The notes: a model not told the origin generated them from the letters alone. A stretch of DNA of 64,000 bases from Vicia villosa (GCF_029867415.1 NC_081184.1:78094364-78158363), one strand, 5' to 3'. Positions 45,808-58,300 are shown, counted from the stretch's first letter. A program made the numbers and translations.

Positions 45808-47324
45808 TTTCTTGTTCTATCAGAGGCCACGTAGGGAAGGAATATGAGGGGCCACAACATAACTCGTAGATAGCGCCTGGCAGTTACGCGTAAATCGGTC
45901 GTAACTGATGATTAAATACATCATCATTAAGCCTCGTATTCAATGATTGAGCAACATTTGTAACGATGGAAGACCAAAGGGTGCTTCTTAAATGAGGCAT
46001 TGAAGGCCAAAGCAACTATAAAAGGGGCTTCCGCAAGAGGGTGAAGAAAGACACTCTTCTTAGAGAAGTATTCAGTATACAACCTCCAAATCCCCAAAGT
46101 TACACTAAAAACATCATCTCATTCAAGCATTACTCACCTTCGAGGACACGGTTCATCATAATATGGTCTTTTAGGTGATGGTCATTAAGCCTTTGTTAGA
46201 GTGCTTGGATTCCATCAAAGACTCCTTAAAACTCGATTTGTCTTTCCTTTCTTACAAAATGTTTTTTTAACAATCGAATTAAGTTTAGTTATTATGGATG
46301 AATCAAGAAGGGTTTGTACGTACTTGTACAAGTTGTTTAAAGCATTTAGGCGATGGTCGTTAAGCCTTTGTTTGAATGCTTAGATTCCATTTAAGACTCT
46401 TTAAAACTCAATTTGTCTCACCTTCCTTTACAAAAACACTTTTAACAATCGAGCTGAGTTCATTTACTTATGAATGAATCAAGAAGGGTTTGTACGTACT
46501 TGTGCAAGTTGTTCTAAAGCATTTAGGCGATGGCCGTTAATCCTTTGTTTGAGTGTTTAGATTCCTTTAAAAAGCTCCTTAAAACTCGATTTGTCTCATC
46601 TTCTACAAAAACTAAAATAAAAATAACTACAAACTTATTCAAATCCTTTTCTCACCTTGAATTTTCGTTTCAAAATTCCTTTTCATAAACGAGACACTTA
46701 GTCAATTTCAAATTCATACATAATTCCACATGTGAAGATCGAATGTTTTCCACTCGTATGCGATGATGGTAAAAATCTTTTTTTAGTCTTGATTTAGGTA
46801 TCCATTCTTATAGTGATGCAAACAATCTCTTATCCATGTGTGCATAGTATTGTTTCCATTTGAATGCGATCGAGTACCTCTCGCTAAAATCAACCAACAA
46901 ACTAGTAGTTTTTACCCCTAACTACGACGCTCTGACTTTCCCATTAAACGAGGGAATACAGGGGCACAAGATACAATATCTTGGCGAGCACAATAGTAAA
47001 AAAACCAAATTTCGTTCCTTTCTTTCTCCTCACATAATAAGAAGAACGCAAGTAAATATTACACTAACATCTGATCACAAGAATAACTAAATGGTTCCCA
47101 TCGAGTACGATGTGTGTGAGGGATGCTAATACCTTCCCCTTGCATAACCGTCCCCCGAACCCTAATCTGGTTACAATGACCATCTTATCCATTTTTCTTT
47201 CATTTGTGGGTTTTATCAATATTTTCAATTTCCTCTTTTGGAATGAATAAAATTTGGTGGCGACTATGTTTGTACCTTCGAGCGTTCCTTGCGCTCGTGG
47301 TATGATTTTTGGCCGGCCGCTACA
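45808..47324 (+). repeat. Gypsy-type LTR (3' part), with about 178-bp internal repeats
   Basis: TATAAAAGG at 46017-46025 is a likely promoter TATA box. A unit of about 176-180 bp beginning GGTGATGGTCATTAAGCC repeats from 46172, 46348 and 46528. Downstream lie the two-hairpin motif (46919-46990), the GGATGCTAATACC hairpin (about 47110-47145) and TGGCGACTAT at 47258-47267, before the end GCCGCTACA at 47324. The 5' end is lost under the reverse copia LTR. The right flank is LINE sequence. It is a solo LTR or the 3' LTR of a mostly deleted element. Confidence 0.65.
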
Positions 47325-48346
47325 TAAAGGATCAAGATGGAGGCACCCTTTACGGAGGATGAAGTGAGAGAAGCTGTTTGGTGCTGCGGTGGGGATAAAA
47401 GCCCATAACTGATGGTTATATTCTGATTTCTTTAAACAGAGCTAGGTTCTGGTAAAGGGAGATATGGTGCGGTTTATTAGTGACTTTCATGACAAGGAAT
47501 TTCTCATTAAAGCTTGTACTTCTTCATTCATTACTCTTATCCCCAAGGTTCCTAATCCTCAAGAGTTATCGGAGTACAGACCAATATGTCTAGTTGGTAG
47601 TTTACACAAGATCCTCTCAAAGCTCATGGCTTCAAGAATTAAATGTGTGATTGGCAAGCTTATTTCCATTAAGAAATCAGCTTTCATAAAAGTTAGAAAC
47701 ATTTTGGATGGAGTCCTCATGTTAAACGAATTTCTTGATATGGCTAATAGAGAGAAAATAAGTTATCTTGTTCTGAAGGTCTATCATGAGAAGGCGTTCG
47801 ACAATGTCAGCAGGAACTACCTCAGGTATCTTTTATCTAGAATGGGTTTTGGAGATAAGTGGTAAAAATGGATGGAGGCTACTATTTTATCTAGTTCTAT
47901 GGCAGTTTTGGTTAACGGAAGTAATACGAAGGACTTCATAGTGAAATGAGACTTAAGACAAGTGGATCCGCTGTCGCCTTTCTTGTTTGTCATCGTTATG
48001 GAATGCTTAACGAGGTTGATGGAGAAGGGAGTAGAGTTAGAATATTTTAAGGGTTTTGGTTATGGAGAAGGTTATTTAGTGGACATACTCCAATTCACGG
48101 ATGATACGGTGATAATAGGAGATGGGAGCAACAAGAATCTTTGGTGCATGAAAGTAGTGCTTCGAGGTTTTGAGATTATGTTAGGGTTGAAAGTGAACTT
48201 CTATAAGAGTAATATATTTGGGGTTAACATTAGTGATGAGAGGATGAGTGTGGCTTCTACTTTTCTGACTTGCGATGTGGGTTCTTTCCCTTTCAAATTT
48301 CTCGGGGTGCTGGTGGCAGGGAGTCCTAGAAAGGGTGTGTTGTGGA
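47325..48346 (+). pseudogene. LINE ORF2 reverse transcriptase relic
   Basis: Reading starts near 47337 and continues with several stops and one frame change. The L1-type RT signature is clear: FITLIPKVPNP and YRPICLVGSLHKILSK (47540-47630), DPLSPFLFVIVMECLTRL (47962 onward) and FTDDT (48098-48112) in place of the usual (Y/F)ADDT. In-frame stops occur at 47398, 47863 and about 47947. Both ends are cut by LTRs, so only about 1 kb of a 3-4 kb ORF2 remains. Non-functional. Confidence 0.85.
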
Positions 48347-50888
48347 TGTCATACCCCAATTTTTGACCTAAGATACCACCTCATATCATCTGCATATGCA
48401 TCATTTGCATCTCTAACAAATTGCATAGCTTGTGTTTGCTACTTGGGAATCAGCAGGGTTTAAATCAAGAAATCACTCATCAGTACAAGCAACAATCAAT
48501 TAGGGTTTTGTTCCCCCTTCATTTCAAATGAATCATCTTCATCAACAATCAACATTTGGTCCTCAGAGATTCATTTCAACAAGCTCAAAAGCTCTGAATC
48601 AACCAGATTAGGGTTTTGACTGAAGATAGCACACCCCTGACTTTTGCTCAAGATTTGACCTAATGACTTGGGACATGACCTAAAGACCCCAAGTAAATCC
48701 TTTTGGCCTAATCTATTGGCTCAAGACATCTCCTACACAAGGATTGATCAACAGTGAAATTTCAAATCATCAGATTAGGGTTTTGAACTATCAGGGACTG
48801 AAATCAGGGATCACATTTGGGAAACCCTAAGAATCCCCAAGAAGTCACTCAAATGTTTCAATCATCTTCAAATAATCCCTATGACAACATCCAATGGAAA
48901 TTACATCTCAATTCAAGATCCACAGTCATCAATCTCATCAGGTCGACAATTAGGGTTTTTTGACCTAATTCACTGAACAACTGACTTTTTAATCAGGACA
49001 TGGTGTCACAACTCAAACTATGATTCAATATCCTCCAATGCCTCAATATTATCCATTCATACCATTCATTTGGTGAGGATAGCTTGGTTCATTTGAAATC
49101 TCCAGAAACGCGATTCGTTTGAAAAAGTCAACTGTACAAGATCACCATTGACTTTTGGGGAGTTTTGGTCAACCTTGACTTTTGAAGTTTTAAATCATCA
49201 ATATATGATATATGAAGTCATTTGATCAAGAAAAATCAAGAAAATCAATCAAGAATCAAAAAGTCAAAAGTTTGACTTTTATACTTAGAAAAATTTCTAA
49301 GTGTTTTTCAATGGTTTTTTCCAAACTTTGGAAGGGAATTTCTCAAAATTTCACCTACAAACTGAAAAAAACTTCCAGCATGAAAGTTGTAGATTTTGAT
49401 CCAATGAACAACTTTGTCACATATAATTTTTTTTCAAAAGATCAACCATTTAAGAGATATGGAGCTTCAAAGTTGGTATCTTTTGAAAATTTCACTTAAA
49501 ACCTCATTTTCTTCAAAGTTCATGGATCTTTTTCACCCATTTCCTTAAAGGTCTTGAAGAAACTTTCAACTAGGGTTTTGAAGTATGTAACATGAGCTTT
49601 CCAAAATGTCCAAGAGCATGAAAAAATATGGAGTGTAGCTATGGCTTTGAATTTCTCCATTAGTGATCATTTTCACTTGAAATTTCAAGTCATTTTGCCA
49701 AAGTTTTGAACCATATGGTCTATGATCCAAGTAATGATGCATAGATGCAATAATTGGAAGATATTTTCTGATTTGAGACAGATGGGAAAGAGATAAGAAG
49801 CATATCCAATTTTAACCATGGTTTAGTCACTTTAACCATATGCATTTAATGGTAAGATTCCTTTCTATCTCTTAAGTGCCAAATCACCATTCTTGGATCA
49901 ACTTGCAAGGGCTTGTATTCAGAATCCATGGCCTATAAATAGAGGTGCAAATCACTCTTCAAATCACAACAAAACCTCACAATCATAGGTTTTCTCTCTT
50001 CTTTCTTGAATTGCAAGTTTCAAGTTTCAAAGTGAGGTAGAAATCCCAACCTCCAAACCCTTGAAGTTCTGAGCAAAGTGATGCTTCCCACAACTCATAA
50101 ACATCATATGTGATGTGTCTGATCCATCCATACACCCCAAAAACACCAAAAACTCAGAATCACTACCTCACTTCTCAAATATGCATAACATAAGCCTTAT
50201 CATGGCAATTTTCATTCAAGCTCAATTCTGTCCAATCTAACCATCCAAACACATCCCATATACCATATATGAACTATCCCAACCATCATTCATGATCTGA
50301 AACACCTCCATCATCAGATTCGATCCTCACTCCAAGCAACTGCAGATCGGGTCCCATGGCTATGCTCAGATGAATTCAGTTCACTCCAAGCATCCAGACA
50401 TGTTCCATAATCATCATTAAAGCTATCCAGATCATTGCAAAGCATCTGTAACACCTCTATTGAAGAATTCAATCTCCAGTTTTGCCGTTTTTGAAGGTAA
50501 GCCTCATGAACTTCAAACTCATACATACATGCATCATAAATGAAAAACTGATTTACCATCTTGTTTCTGCACACATGAGGATCATTAACCCTCAATCAAT
50601 TGCATCATAACTTGCACATACACAATTTCAGAATGAATCATAGAATTAGGGTTCTTCGTGTTCATCAGAGAATCAATGGCCCTAGAGTGAAAATAAATGA
50701 AATTAAATGGTACCATCATGTTCCTTGTGAAAAAACGAGTAAGATAGACCCTTCACTTGATCAATTTGGTTCATTTTCAGAGATTTTCAAATTCAAATGG
50801 GGATGGTGTTCTTGGCGCCATTTTTTGCGAAGGAAATTCAAAAATTGAGTTTAAAATATAATCAAATCTTTGCCTTTGTTAATCAGAC

Positions 50889-50962
50889 CACGCGCGTGGT
50901 CCAGTTGGTTATGTTTTTGAGTGGTGAGCATGAGGTCGTGGGTTCAACACCCTTAGGGACCA
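50889..50962 (+). other. tRNA-like module in E5 LTR
   Basis: A box TGGTCCAGTTGG (50897-50908) and B box GGTTCAACAC (50941-50950), about 950 bp after the TATA box. Confidence 0.5.
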
Positions 50963-52449
50963 AAACCTTTTTTTAAACACTTTTTTTTTCTTATTTTTCT
51001 TCACAACTTCATCAATTATTTTAACCTATCAAATTAACTCATTTTTTATTCATTTTTTTACACACTTCTTATTTTATATATGTGTTTTATGAATATCAAA
51101 AAAAATCACAAAAAAATATTTATTTAATACATTTTTAATTAAGTTTAAAATGACATATTTTTAAGTGTTTTTAAATACTTTAAATATTGTTTTTCATTTG
51201 ATTTTTCAAACTTAATCATTTGTAAATATTTTGTGACCAAACCCTAATTATTTAGGTCTTAATTAAGCATGAAATTTATTTTTTATCTTAATTAAGTTGA
51301 CTTTTGTCAAAATTCAAACCGTTTTAAAACAAGCGATCATAGTTTTTCAAAACGATAAACCTTTTCTTTTTTTTTGGTTTTCTTTTCAAAAGAAACTATT
51401 GATTAAATCTTTTTTTGGATTGATCAATTGATTTTCAACCATGGGCCTCCATGTAGGTATAAGTCCCGAGCCCTTTTGTATATACCCTTTCCTTTTCTTT
51501 GTACAGTTTTTCTTTAAACAGAAAACTTCTTTCAAAACAAAAACTTTCAAACTGTTTTCGAAACCTCGCGTTTTTAATAAAACAATCAACCATGTTTTGT
51601 AAATAAAACAGGGGCCTCCACATAGGTATAAGTCTCATTCCCGTACATGAAATTAGGTATTTCATTGTACAAACACCTTTTTGTACATACCTCGATCAAT
51701 TTGTTTTTAACCTTGAATAACAAATCAAAAATGAGGGTTTTCTTTAAATCTTCCCAAAAATACCATGGGCCTCCATGTAGGTATAAGTCCCAAGCCCCTT
51801 GTAAATACCTATTTACATAGCTTTGAATAAACTCAAGTGGGTCTCCCCCCGAGTATAAGTCCCGAGCCCCGTGTATACAAATGGATCATGCTTACAGGTA
51901 TATTTCCTTCATAAACTCCATTATATACACACACTTTGTCATATATATATGTATAACTGTTCATAATTGTTCATGTACTTGTTCATATTTGTTTGTACTT
52001 GTTCATATTTGTGATTGTGTTATGTATGCTTGTTCAACTTAGTACAACACTAGGTTCCCCATAGCCTCCTATTGGGCTTCGTGCAAAGAATCTCCCTAGT
52101 TTAGGTTAGGACATAGAGTATGGTTTCCCGGTGAAATCGCTCTAAGAGCTCAAACCAACTATACCATGCCTCGTCTTGGGCTTCGTACAAACGACTTGTC
52201 CCTCCCATAGCCTCCTCTTGGGCTTACAATGCAAGGACCCTCGATTGTCCCTCCCATAGCCTCCTCTTGGGCGTACAATGCAAGGACCCTCGGATAGCCT
52301 CCTCTTGGGCTTCGTACAAGGACCCACGGGCTTCTTATAAGCATCCCCAATATCCAAAATCAAATACCCTAGGAGATTAGACATTTATCATCTCTATGAT
52401 AGGAGTATCTCTTCTATATCATCACAAACAATCAATCGATCAATCAATC

Positions 52450-52640
52450 AACTTAACTTTTTTGCCACAAGGCTGGCTAATCAATCAAACTTTTTGCCAC
52501 CATACTGGCTGATTAATCAAAGTTTTTGTCACAAGGCTGACTTCATTGAAACTTTTGCCACAAGGCTGGCTGATTAATCAAAACTTTTTGTCACAAGGCT
52601 GACTTCATTGAAAGTTTTTGCCACAAGGCTGGCTAAAAAG
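52450..52640 (+). repeat. Short tandem repeats, GCCACAAGGCTGGCT type
   Basis: About six imperfect copies of TTTTTGCCACAAGGCTGGCT alternating with GATTAATCAA or ACTTCATTGAAA. Confidence 0.75.
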
Positions 52641-52802
52641 CATCTTTATCATTCTAAGCGCCATAAGTGGCACAGCCCAGGGCTTATAATGAAAAGATTA
52701 TCAAACAAAAACAAACATATGTATGTGATGATATAGATTAGATACATCGAACATTTAGATGACATTTGTCTCTTTTCCTTTGCTTCCACTAGCATAAGTG
52801 GG

Positions 52803-52873
52803 AACTACGATTGCTCTGACTTTCTCAACATCCCTTTGAGAATACGTAGGCACAAGGTCGTATCCTTGGCGAG
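52803..52873 (+). other. Two-hairpin motif, first copy in E5 LTR
   Basis: CTACG/CGTAG (52805-52809, 52845-52849) encloses TTCTCAA/TTGAGAA (52822-52828, 52836-52842). The second stem is CAAGG/CCTTG (52853-52857, 52864-52868), followed by GCGAGC. Confidence 0.65.
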
Positions 52874-54120
52874 CAAAACTTCTCCCTCAAACCACTCAAA
52901 CCTTAGCACCCGTAGACCCCGAGCTACAGATGCTCTGATTCCCTCTAAGGGATATGTATGCAGAGGATCGCGATGATCTTTGCGAGCATAATCAAACAAA
53001 CACCTTAGGTCCCACCTATTTCACAAAGAACCTCTCAATAACATGGAATGAAAAACATAGAAAAGAAACCTATAGAGTACTATAGATACGTTGGGTGCTA
53101 ATACCTTCCCTTCGTATAACCAACCCTCTTACCCAAAGATCTCTCCCCCACTTTTAAGGTTATTGCAGCTTTTTTCCTTTTCCTACTTTGGAAACAATAA
53201 AAAGTTTGGTCGAAACAAAAGAAAAATCATTTTTTTTGAGCACTCGGGCCCAAAGAAGGCATCAGGTGTCTCATCCCGAAAAAAAGGATACGATTTTTCC
53301 CCGCGACAGAAAAATGGCGACTTCACTGGGGACCATCTTTTTATTGTTTCCAAAGGAAGGGTTAATTCTATTTTCTATATTTTTCATTTCATTTTTTGTT
53401 ACATGTGTGGTTCTGGTTCTGTTACTTGTGTGGTTCTGTTACAAGTGATACATTATGGACAAATCCTAACCCGGATTAAGTACACATAAGAATTAGGTGG
53501 AGGGTATAGTCATGTACAGGCGTACGTGAGAATCCTTCCGCTCAGTGGAGGTTCCTTGTTGGTAATATATGTTTAGCATGTTTCGTAGCGAAGACATTAT
53601 TACTTTCATTGAACTGTAGAAGATGAGTTTGCCGTAGAACCCCAACCCATCCTGGCCTTATTAGGTTGTGGTGCAGAAACTATTCAGGTGAAGACTTGGA
53701 TTAGTTGTCATGCGGAGAACCACACTCAGACGAGTTTTTCTTGAGAATATTGCTGGCTCACAAGTTTAATTGTGCAAGCCGGTAATATCCGAAAGAAAAA
53801 TGTAGACTCTGACGTATCAGTAGAACATGTTGTGCAGGTGATTAACTAGAACTATCCCATTTTTGGTTCTCTGACCTCATGCTCGTGACGCTGGACCTTT
53901 GAACCTATGTGTACCATGTTTTTTTACCATGTTTGTGTACCATGTTTGTAGTACCATGTTTGCGTTACCATGTTTGCGCTACCATGTTCACTTTACCATG
54001 TTTGAATATGTGGCATTCATGCATCCATGCATTCATTAAAAAACCCATCTTTTTCCATAAACAACATGATTTTTCCAAAAATTTAGAGAATTTTCTTTGC
54101 AAACATTATAGGATTAAGTT

Positions 54121-54882
54121 ATGGAAGGGGTAAAAAGGTATACCAAAAAGTACGGTTTCAAAGCGCCTGATGTGGAAAAACTGAGAGAGTTGGCATCTTT
54201 TGTACAAGATCCTCCCGATTTTAGGAAAAGTTATGGAAAGCTTTTGCCTATCCTGAACACTCATGTTGATGAAGGACTTCTCAAAACTCTGGTTCAGTTC
54301 TATGATCCCGTCTACCGGTGTTTTACCTTTCCAGACTACCAGTTGGTACCGACCTTGGAAGAATATGCCAATCTTTTGGGTATTCCTGTGTCTGACAAAA
54401 TACCCTTCAATGGTTTGGAAGCCATTCCTAAGTCACACGTCATTGCAGCAAGTATCCACTTGAAGAAGTCTGAAGTAGAGAGTAATTGGACTACCAAAGG
54501 AAACCTCCCGGGTTTAACTTCACACTTCTTAATAAAGAAAGCCTTTGATTTCATCGAAACTGGTAGCATGATAGCTTTTGAAGCTATACTAGCCTTGCTC
54601 ATCTATGGGTTAGTTCTGTTTCCCAACGTTAACGATTTTGTTGATATCAATGCCATAAAGATCTTTTTGAATGGAAATCCTGTTCCGACTTTGCTTGGTG
54701 ACATGTATTTCTCTGTCCATCATAGGAATCGCCAAGGCGGTGGAATCATTGTATGTTGTGCACCTCTGTTGTTCAAATGGATTGTTTCACACTTACCTGA
54801 GTCTCCTATCTTCACGGAAAACCGAGAAGGCTTACGTTGGCCTCGAAGACTTATGTCTCTTACTAATCATGATATTGATTGG
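54121..54882 (+). pseudogene. Ogre-type ORF1 (DUF7745-like), interrupted by E6
   Basis: Ogre elements carry an extra ORF upstream of gag-pol whose role is unknown. This frame starts MEGVKRYTKKYGFKAPD and runs 254 codons to the E6 junction; the 48 further codons are LTR sequence. It contains the pattern FYDPVYRCFTFPDYQLVPTLEE followed by LLGIPVSDK, typical of the DUF7745/plant-mobile-domain-like proteins abundant in legumes. The segment FEAILALLIYGLVLFPN may be a buried helix. The coding part before the junction has no stop, so it was intact when E6 inserted. The domain name is from memory. Confidence 0.7.
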
Positions 54883-57800
54883 TGTTGTACCCTAAATTTT
54901 GCCCCGACATTTTATCTGCATCATTTACATTTAGTATTCTTATTTTATCTAAAAAAAATCAAAAAAATTATATATAGCTCATATGCATTCAAAAAAATTC
55001 AAAAAAAAATATATACATTCATTTCATAACATCATTTTAGAATTAATGGTATTTTTGTCTATTCTTATTAATATTTTGGGGATTTATAATTTTAATTTTA
55101 AATTCAATTTAGATATAAGTTGAGTTTTTAATTAAGATTAGTAAATCATTTTATCATATTTTTTTTTATTTTTATTATTATTATTACTTGTAGTTTGTTC
55201 TATTATGACTTTAAATAGGTGCAATAAAAAAGGTGAGGTCCAAAAGGATTGAAGGCCCACTGCATTTATCTTCAAGCCCAAATGATGAATTCATGAAGTC
55301 AATTTGAATGTCCAAAAAGCAGGTCACGGTTTATACAGCAACATTTCACCAAAATGTAATCTGCACATTCACACTTCTAGAAACGCACTACAGACAAAAT
55401 GCAAAACAAACTTTCTGCCAATTCTCACAAAATCTCTCACGCGTTTCTCTTGATGCCCCTGAAAAAGTGGATCGGAAAAATGTTCATTCTTATCCTCTCA
55501 TCCCTCAAATACCATACTACCCTCACTCTCACTCACCTATATATACACTCATTCAGAATCAAGCAAGGGGAGGAAGAAAAAGTGTAGAAACTCTGCCAAA
55601 ATGTCATCAGAACTTCCTCCAAAATTCATATAAAAAAAATCTTCATCACTCAAACCTTCATCTTTGTACCAAAAACCTCACCATCAAAACCTACACTGCA
55701 TCCTTCATCATGTTCACACCATTTTCATCTTCAAATCTCCATATGCATAAACCACATCACTAAATCTATCATCACTATACACTCCAAAACCGTCAAAACC
55801 ACGTTCATCTTCATATATCACAGACAACATCAATATTCATACAACCTAACCTCAGTACTCTCAAACACACAACTCAGATTTCACCTTCAATATACTCAAC
55901 TAATCTACACTAAATCAACTTCCACGCCATCTACACATTCGCGTTCATCAGCATCAGTTCCTCATCATCACAGATTCAGCGCAACAACCGAGTTCAACCT
56001 CGAATCAGCTGAACGAGTCGCAACACACCAACAAATCGCGACGACGCTAAACATCACAACAGACTCGGAATCAGCATCATCGTGACGAACACACCTCTGA
56101 ACATTCCAGATCTGCAAACACCATCAAATTCGGTAATGAACTCATAATCATTCACTTGCTTTTGGATTTCGTGTTTGTTTGACTTTGTTGCATCTTTGTT
56201 GTCGCTGATTTCCGTTTAAGATGAGATTGATTTGTGTAGCACTTGTTCTTGTTGTTTTTATTTTGTTTGTGTTGCTTGATAAATATGATTTGATTGATGA
56301 TATGCGGGTATGTTTGGGAGTCTTGTTTGCTTGGTGTTGATTTTGAGAAGAACAGAGGTTGTTGTTGTTGTACGTTAGCGTGAGAATTTCTTTTGAGAGG
56401 AGAGTGTGGAACGAATAGTAGGGATGAAGATGAGAGGTTGATATTTGAAGTTTGTTGTTGTCACGTGAGATTTCTGGGGAAGAGAGATTAGAGTTTTTTT
56501 TAGTTTAATGTGAAACAGGGGAAGTCTGAAGAAAAGGAGAATAGGAGGCGGGTTCCTTTTAGATCACTAGGGTTTTCTTTTTGTTTCATTTGGGCTGAAA
56601 CCCATGCAGCCCAATCCGATTTACTTTAACACCCTACCCTGATGTGCATTACTCCCTGGCTGGCAATTGTCTGAATCAACTTGGGCTAAGTGCTTCGGGC
56701 CCAACGTTTTCTTTTATGCTGCACCTCTATTTCTATTTTTGTGTTGCTTTTTAGCCCATTTAGTCTTTTATGTTATGGTTTTTTATGTTAATTGAAAAAT
56801 ACAAAAAAATATTTTTATATTAGATTTTATTTCATTTTCATATTAAAAATACAAAAAAAAAACATGTTTAGATTTAGATTTTTATTTTTCATATTAAAAA
56901 TATCAAAAATATGTTTGTTTTAATTTTAATTTCCTTTTAGATTTAATATGCTTATGTCTAGACTTTCTTTAGTTAATTTTGATTAATATTTGTTAGTATA
57001 TTTTTGTCATTTACTCATGCATCATTATATATATCCGTTGCTAATGTTTTCTTGACTTTTGTGAGGTACTACTATCATTGAGCCATTGGATTTTATTGTG
57101 GACATTTATAATTCATTTTAAATGTTTTGTATATATTATCCTTTTATTTTCCGCTTTAATATTTCGATTGGGTTGTAATAATTAGTAGTTAATTTTCATC
57201 CCCATTCGGTTAAGTGTGTAATCCCCCATCCCGAAGCCTTGTAATAATTTTATCGCTTTCCTTTATCGCTTTATTTTATTATTGCTTGCATGCTTTTAAC
57301 CGTTTTTCAAAATAAAATTAGGACCTTAGCCGTTTTCTACCATAAGTCGATTGCACTTCACGCATCGCCATCAACCGTACTTACACATGCACACTTGCAC
57401 GTACACCCTTATTTTACCTCTTTCATGTTCATCCCTTTATGCTTTAACTTGTATGCTTGCTTGTATGGATTTTACCTGTATGAGCTTGTATGTTTCTATT
57501 TACTTTTTCTTCACCTCTTTTTAATAAAATGTTCACCCCCGCATTACTTGGTCCATATACCAAGCTCCCAACCAACTCTTTGTAAGTCGAGTGTCTTGCG
57601 CACCGCCATCGACCTGTTTTTCAAAACTCTTTTTCATAATAAAACATTGACTTTTTGTCATGTGTTCTTCTTTAAACTCTTTTGTGCACTTGCACCCTTT
57701 TTCCTTTAAAACTAATTTCAATAAAATCCTTTTTCGAAACTTTTGAGCAGAACTACAAATGCTCTGACTTCTCCATTGCACTGAGGAGGTATGTAGGCAC

Positions 57801-58130
57801 AAGATTTTACATCTTGCCGAGCAAACTTTTGTAAATAATCTTTTTCTTTTGTAAATAACCTTTTCTTTTCTTATTTATTTCTTTTTAGCAAACAAAACCG
57901 CTTTAACTTTCAAACACAGATTTTCAAAAGGTTCCTGTGGAGTACCACAGATGTGAGGGGTGCTAACACCTTCCCCTTACATAACCAACCCCCGTATCCA
58001 GATTTCTTTTTTGTGGTTTTTTCGAGTTTTTTCCCTTTCCCCTTTTGGAATAAAAAAGTTCGGTGGCGACTCTTGCTTTTTAACGAATTAAGTTAACCAA
58101 TGGCTTAATCTCAAATTTTCCGCCGCTACA
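54883..58130 (+). repeat. E6 5' LTR (3248 bp)
   Basis: Contains the TATA box TATATATA (55538-55545), the two-hairpin motif (57750-57822), a hairpin (57951-57982) and TGGCGACTCT (58064-58073). I found no tRNA-like module in it. The 151-codon ORF at 55308-55763 starts upstream of the TATA box, is identical in both LTRs because the LTRs are identical, and has no domain. Confidence 0.9.
57750..57822 (+). other. Two-hairpin motif in E6 5' LTR
   Basis: CTACA/TGTAG (57753-57757, 57792-57796) encloses TCTCC/GGAGG with one G-U pair (57770-57774, 57785-57789). The second stem is AAGAT/ATCTT (57801-57805, 57811-57815), followed by GCCGAGC. GCTCTGACTT on the 5' side is shared with other LTRs. Confidence 0.65.
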
Positions 58131-58136
58131 GAAAAG

Positions 58137-58154
58137 TGGCGACTCTGCTGGGGA
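58137..58154 (+). other. E6 primer-binding site
   Basis: TGGCGACTCTGCTGGGGA, identical to that of E1, starts 6 nt after the LTR end. Confidence 0.8.
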
Positions 58155-58300
58155 CATTTCTTAAGTGGGTTTAGCCTATTTTGTTTATCTGTGTGTTTAT
58201 GTTATTGCTTATTGTTTGCTTTTTCTTTTTGTATATATCTTATTTTGTATAGATTCTTATCTGTTTATGTGGTTACTTGGGTGATACTTTGTGATGAGAT

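Larger units (their letters stand above)
48347..53308 (+). repeat. E5 5' LTR (4962 bp)
   Basis: Starts TGTCATACCCC and ends CCCCGCGACA. Contains TATAAATAG (49934-49942), a tRNA-like module (50889-50962), short tandem repeats of CCTCCTCTTGGGC (52205-52310) and of GCCACAAGGCTGGCT (52460-52640), two copies of the two-hairpin motif (52803-52873 and 52922-52986) and a hairpin near the end (53086-53117). ORFs inside (for example 50314-50848 and 52142-52384) are chance. Confidence 0.8.
48347..54882 (+). mobile_element. E5: Ogre-like Ty3/gypsy element, 5' part (5' LTR plus ORF1), interrupted by E6
   Basis: A 4962-bp LTR (48347-53308) is followed by a primer-binding site TGGCGACTTCACTGGGGA (53315-53332), an untranslated leader with a small hairpin (53462-53477), and an ORF1 starting at 54121. 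ORF1 is cut after 254 codons by the E6 insertion at 54883. The rest of E5 should continue beyond the right edge of the window, after the E6 3' LTR. E5 itself landed in a LINE ORF2 relic. Confidence 0.8.

Noticed and set aside
53091..53489. 132-aa ORF across the E5 LTR end
   Set aside because: Crosses the LTR boundary and primer-binding site, which are untranslated.
55308..55763. 151-codon ORF present twice (also 63511-63966)
   Set aside because: Both lie at the same place in the two E6 LTRs and are identical because the LTRs are. The frame begins upstream of the TATA box and has no domain or coding bias.
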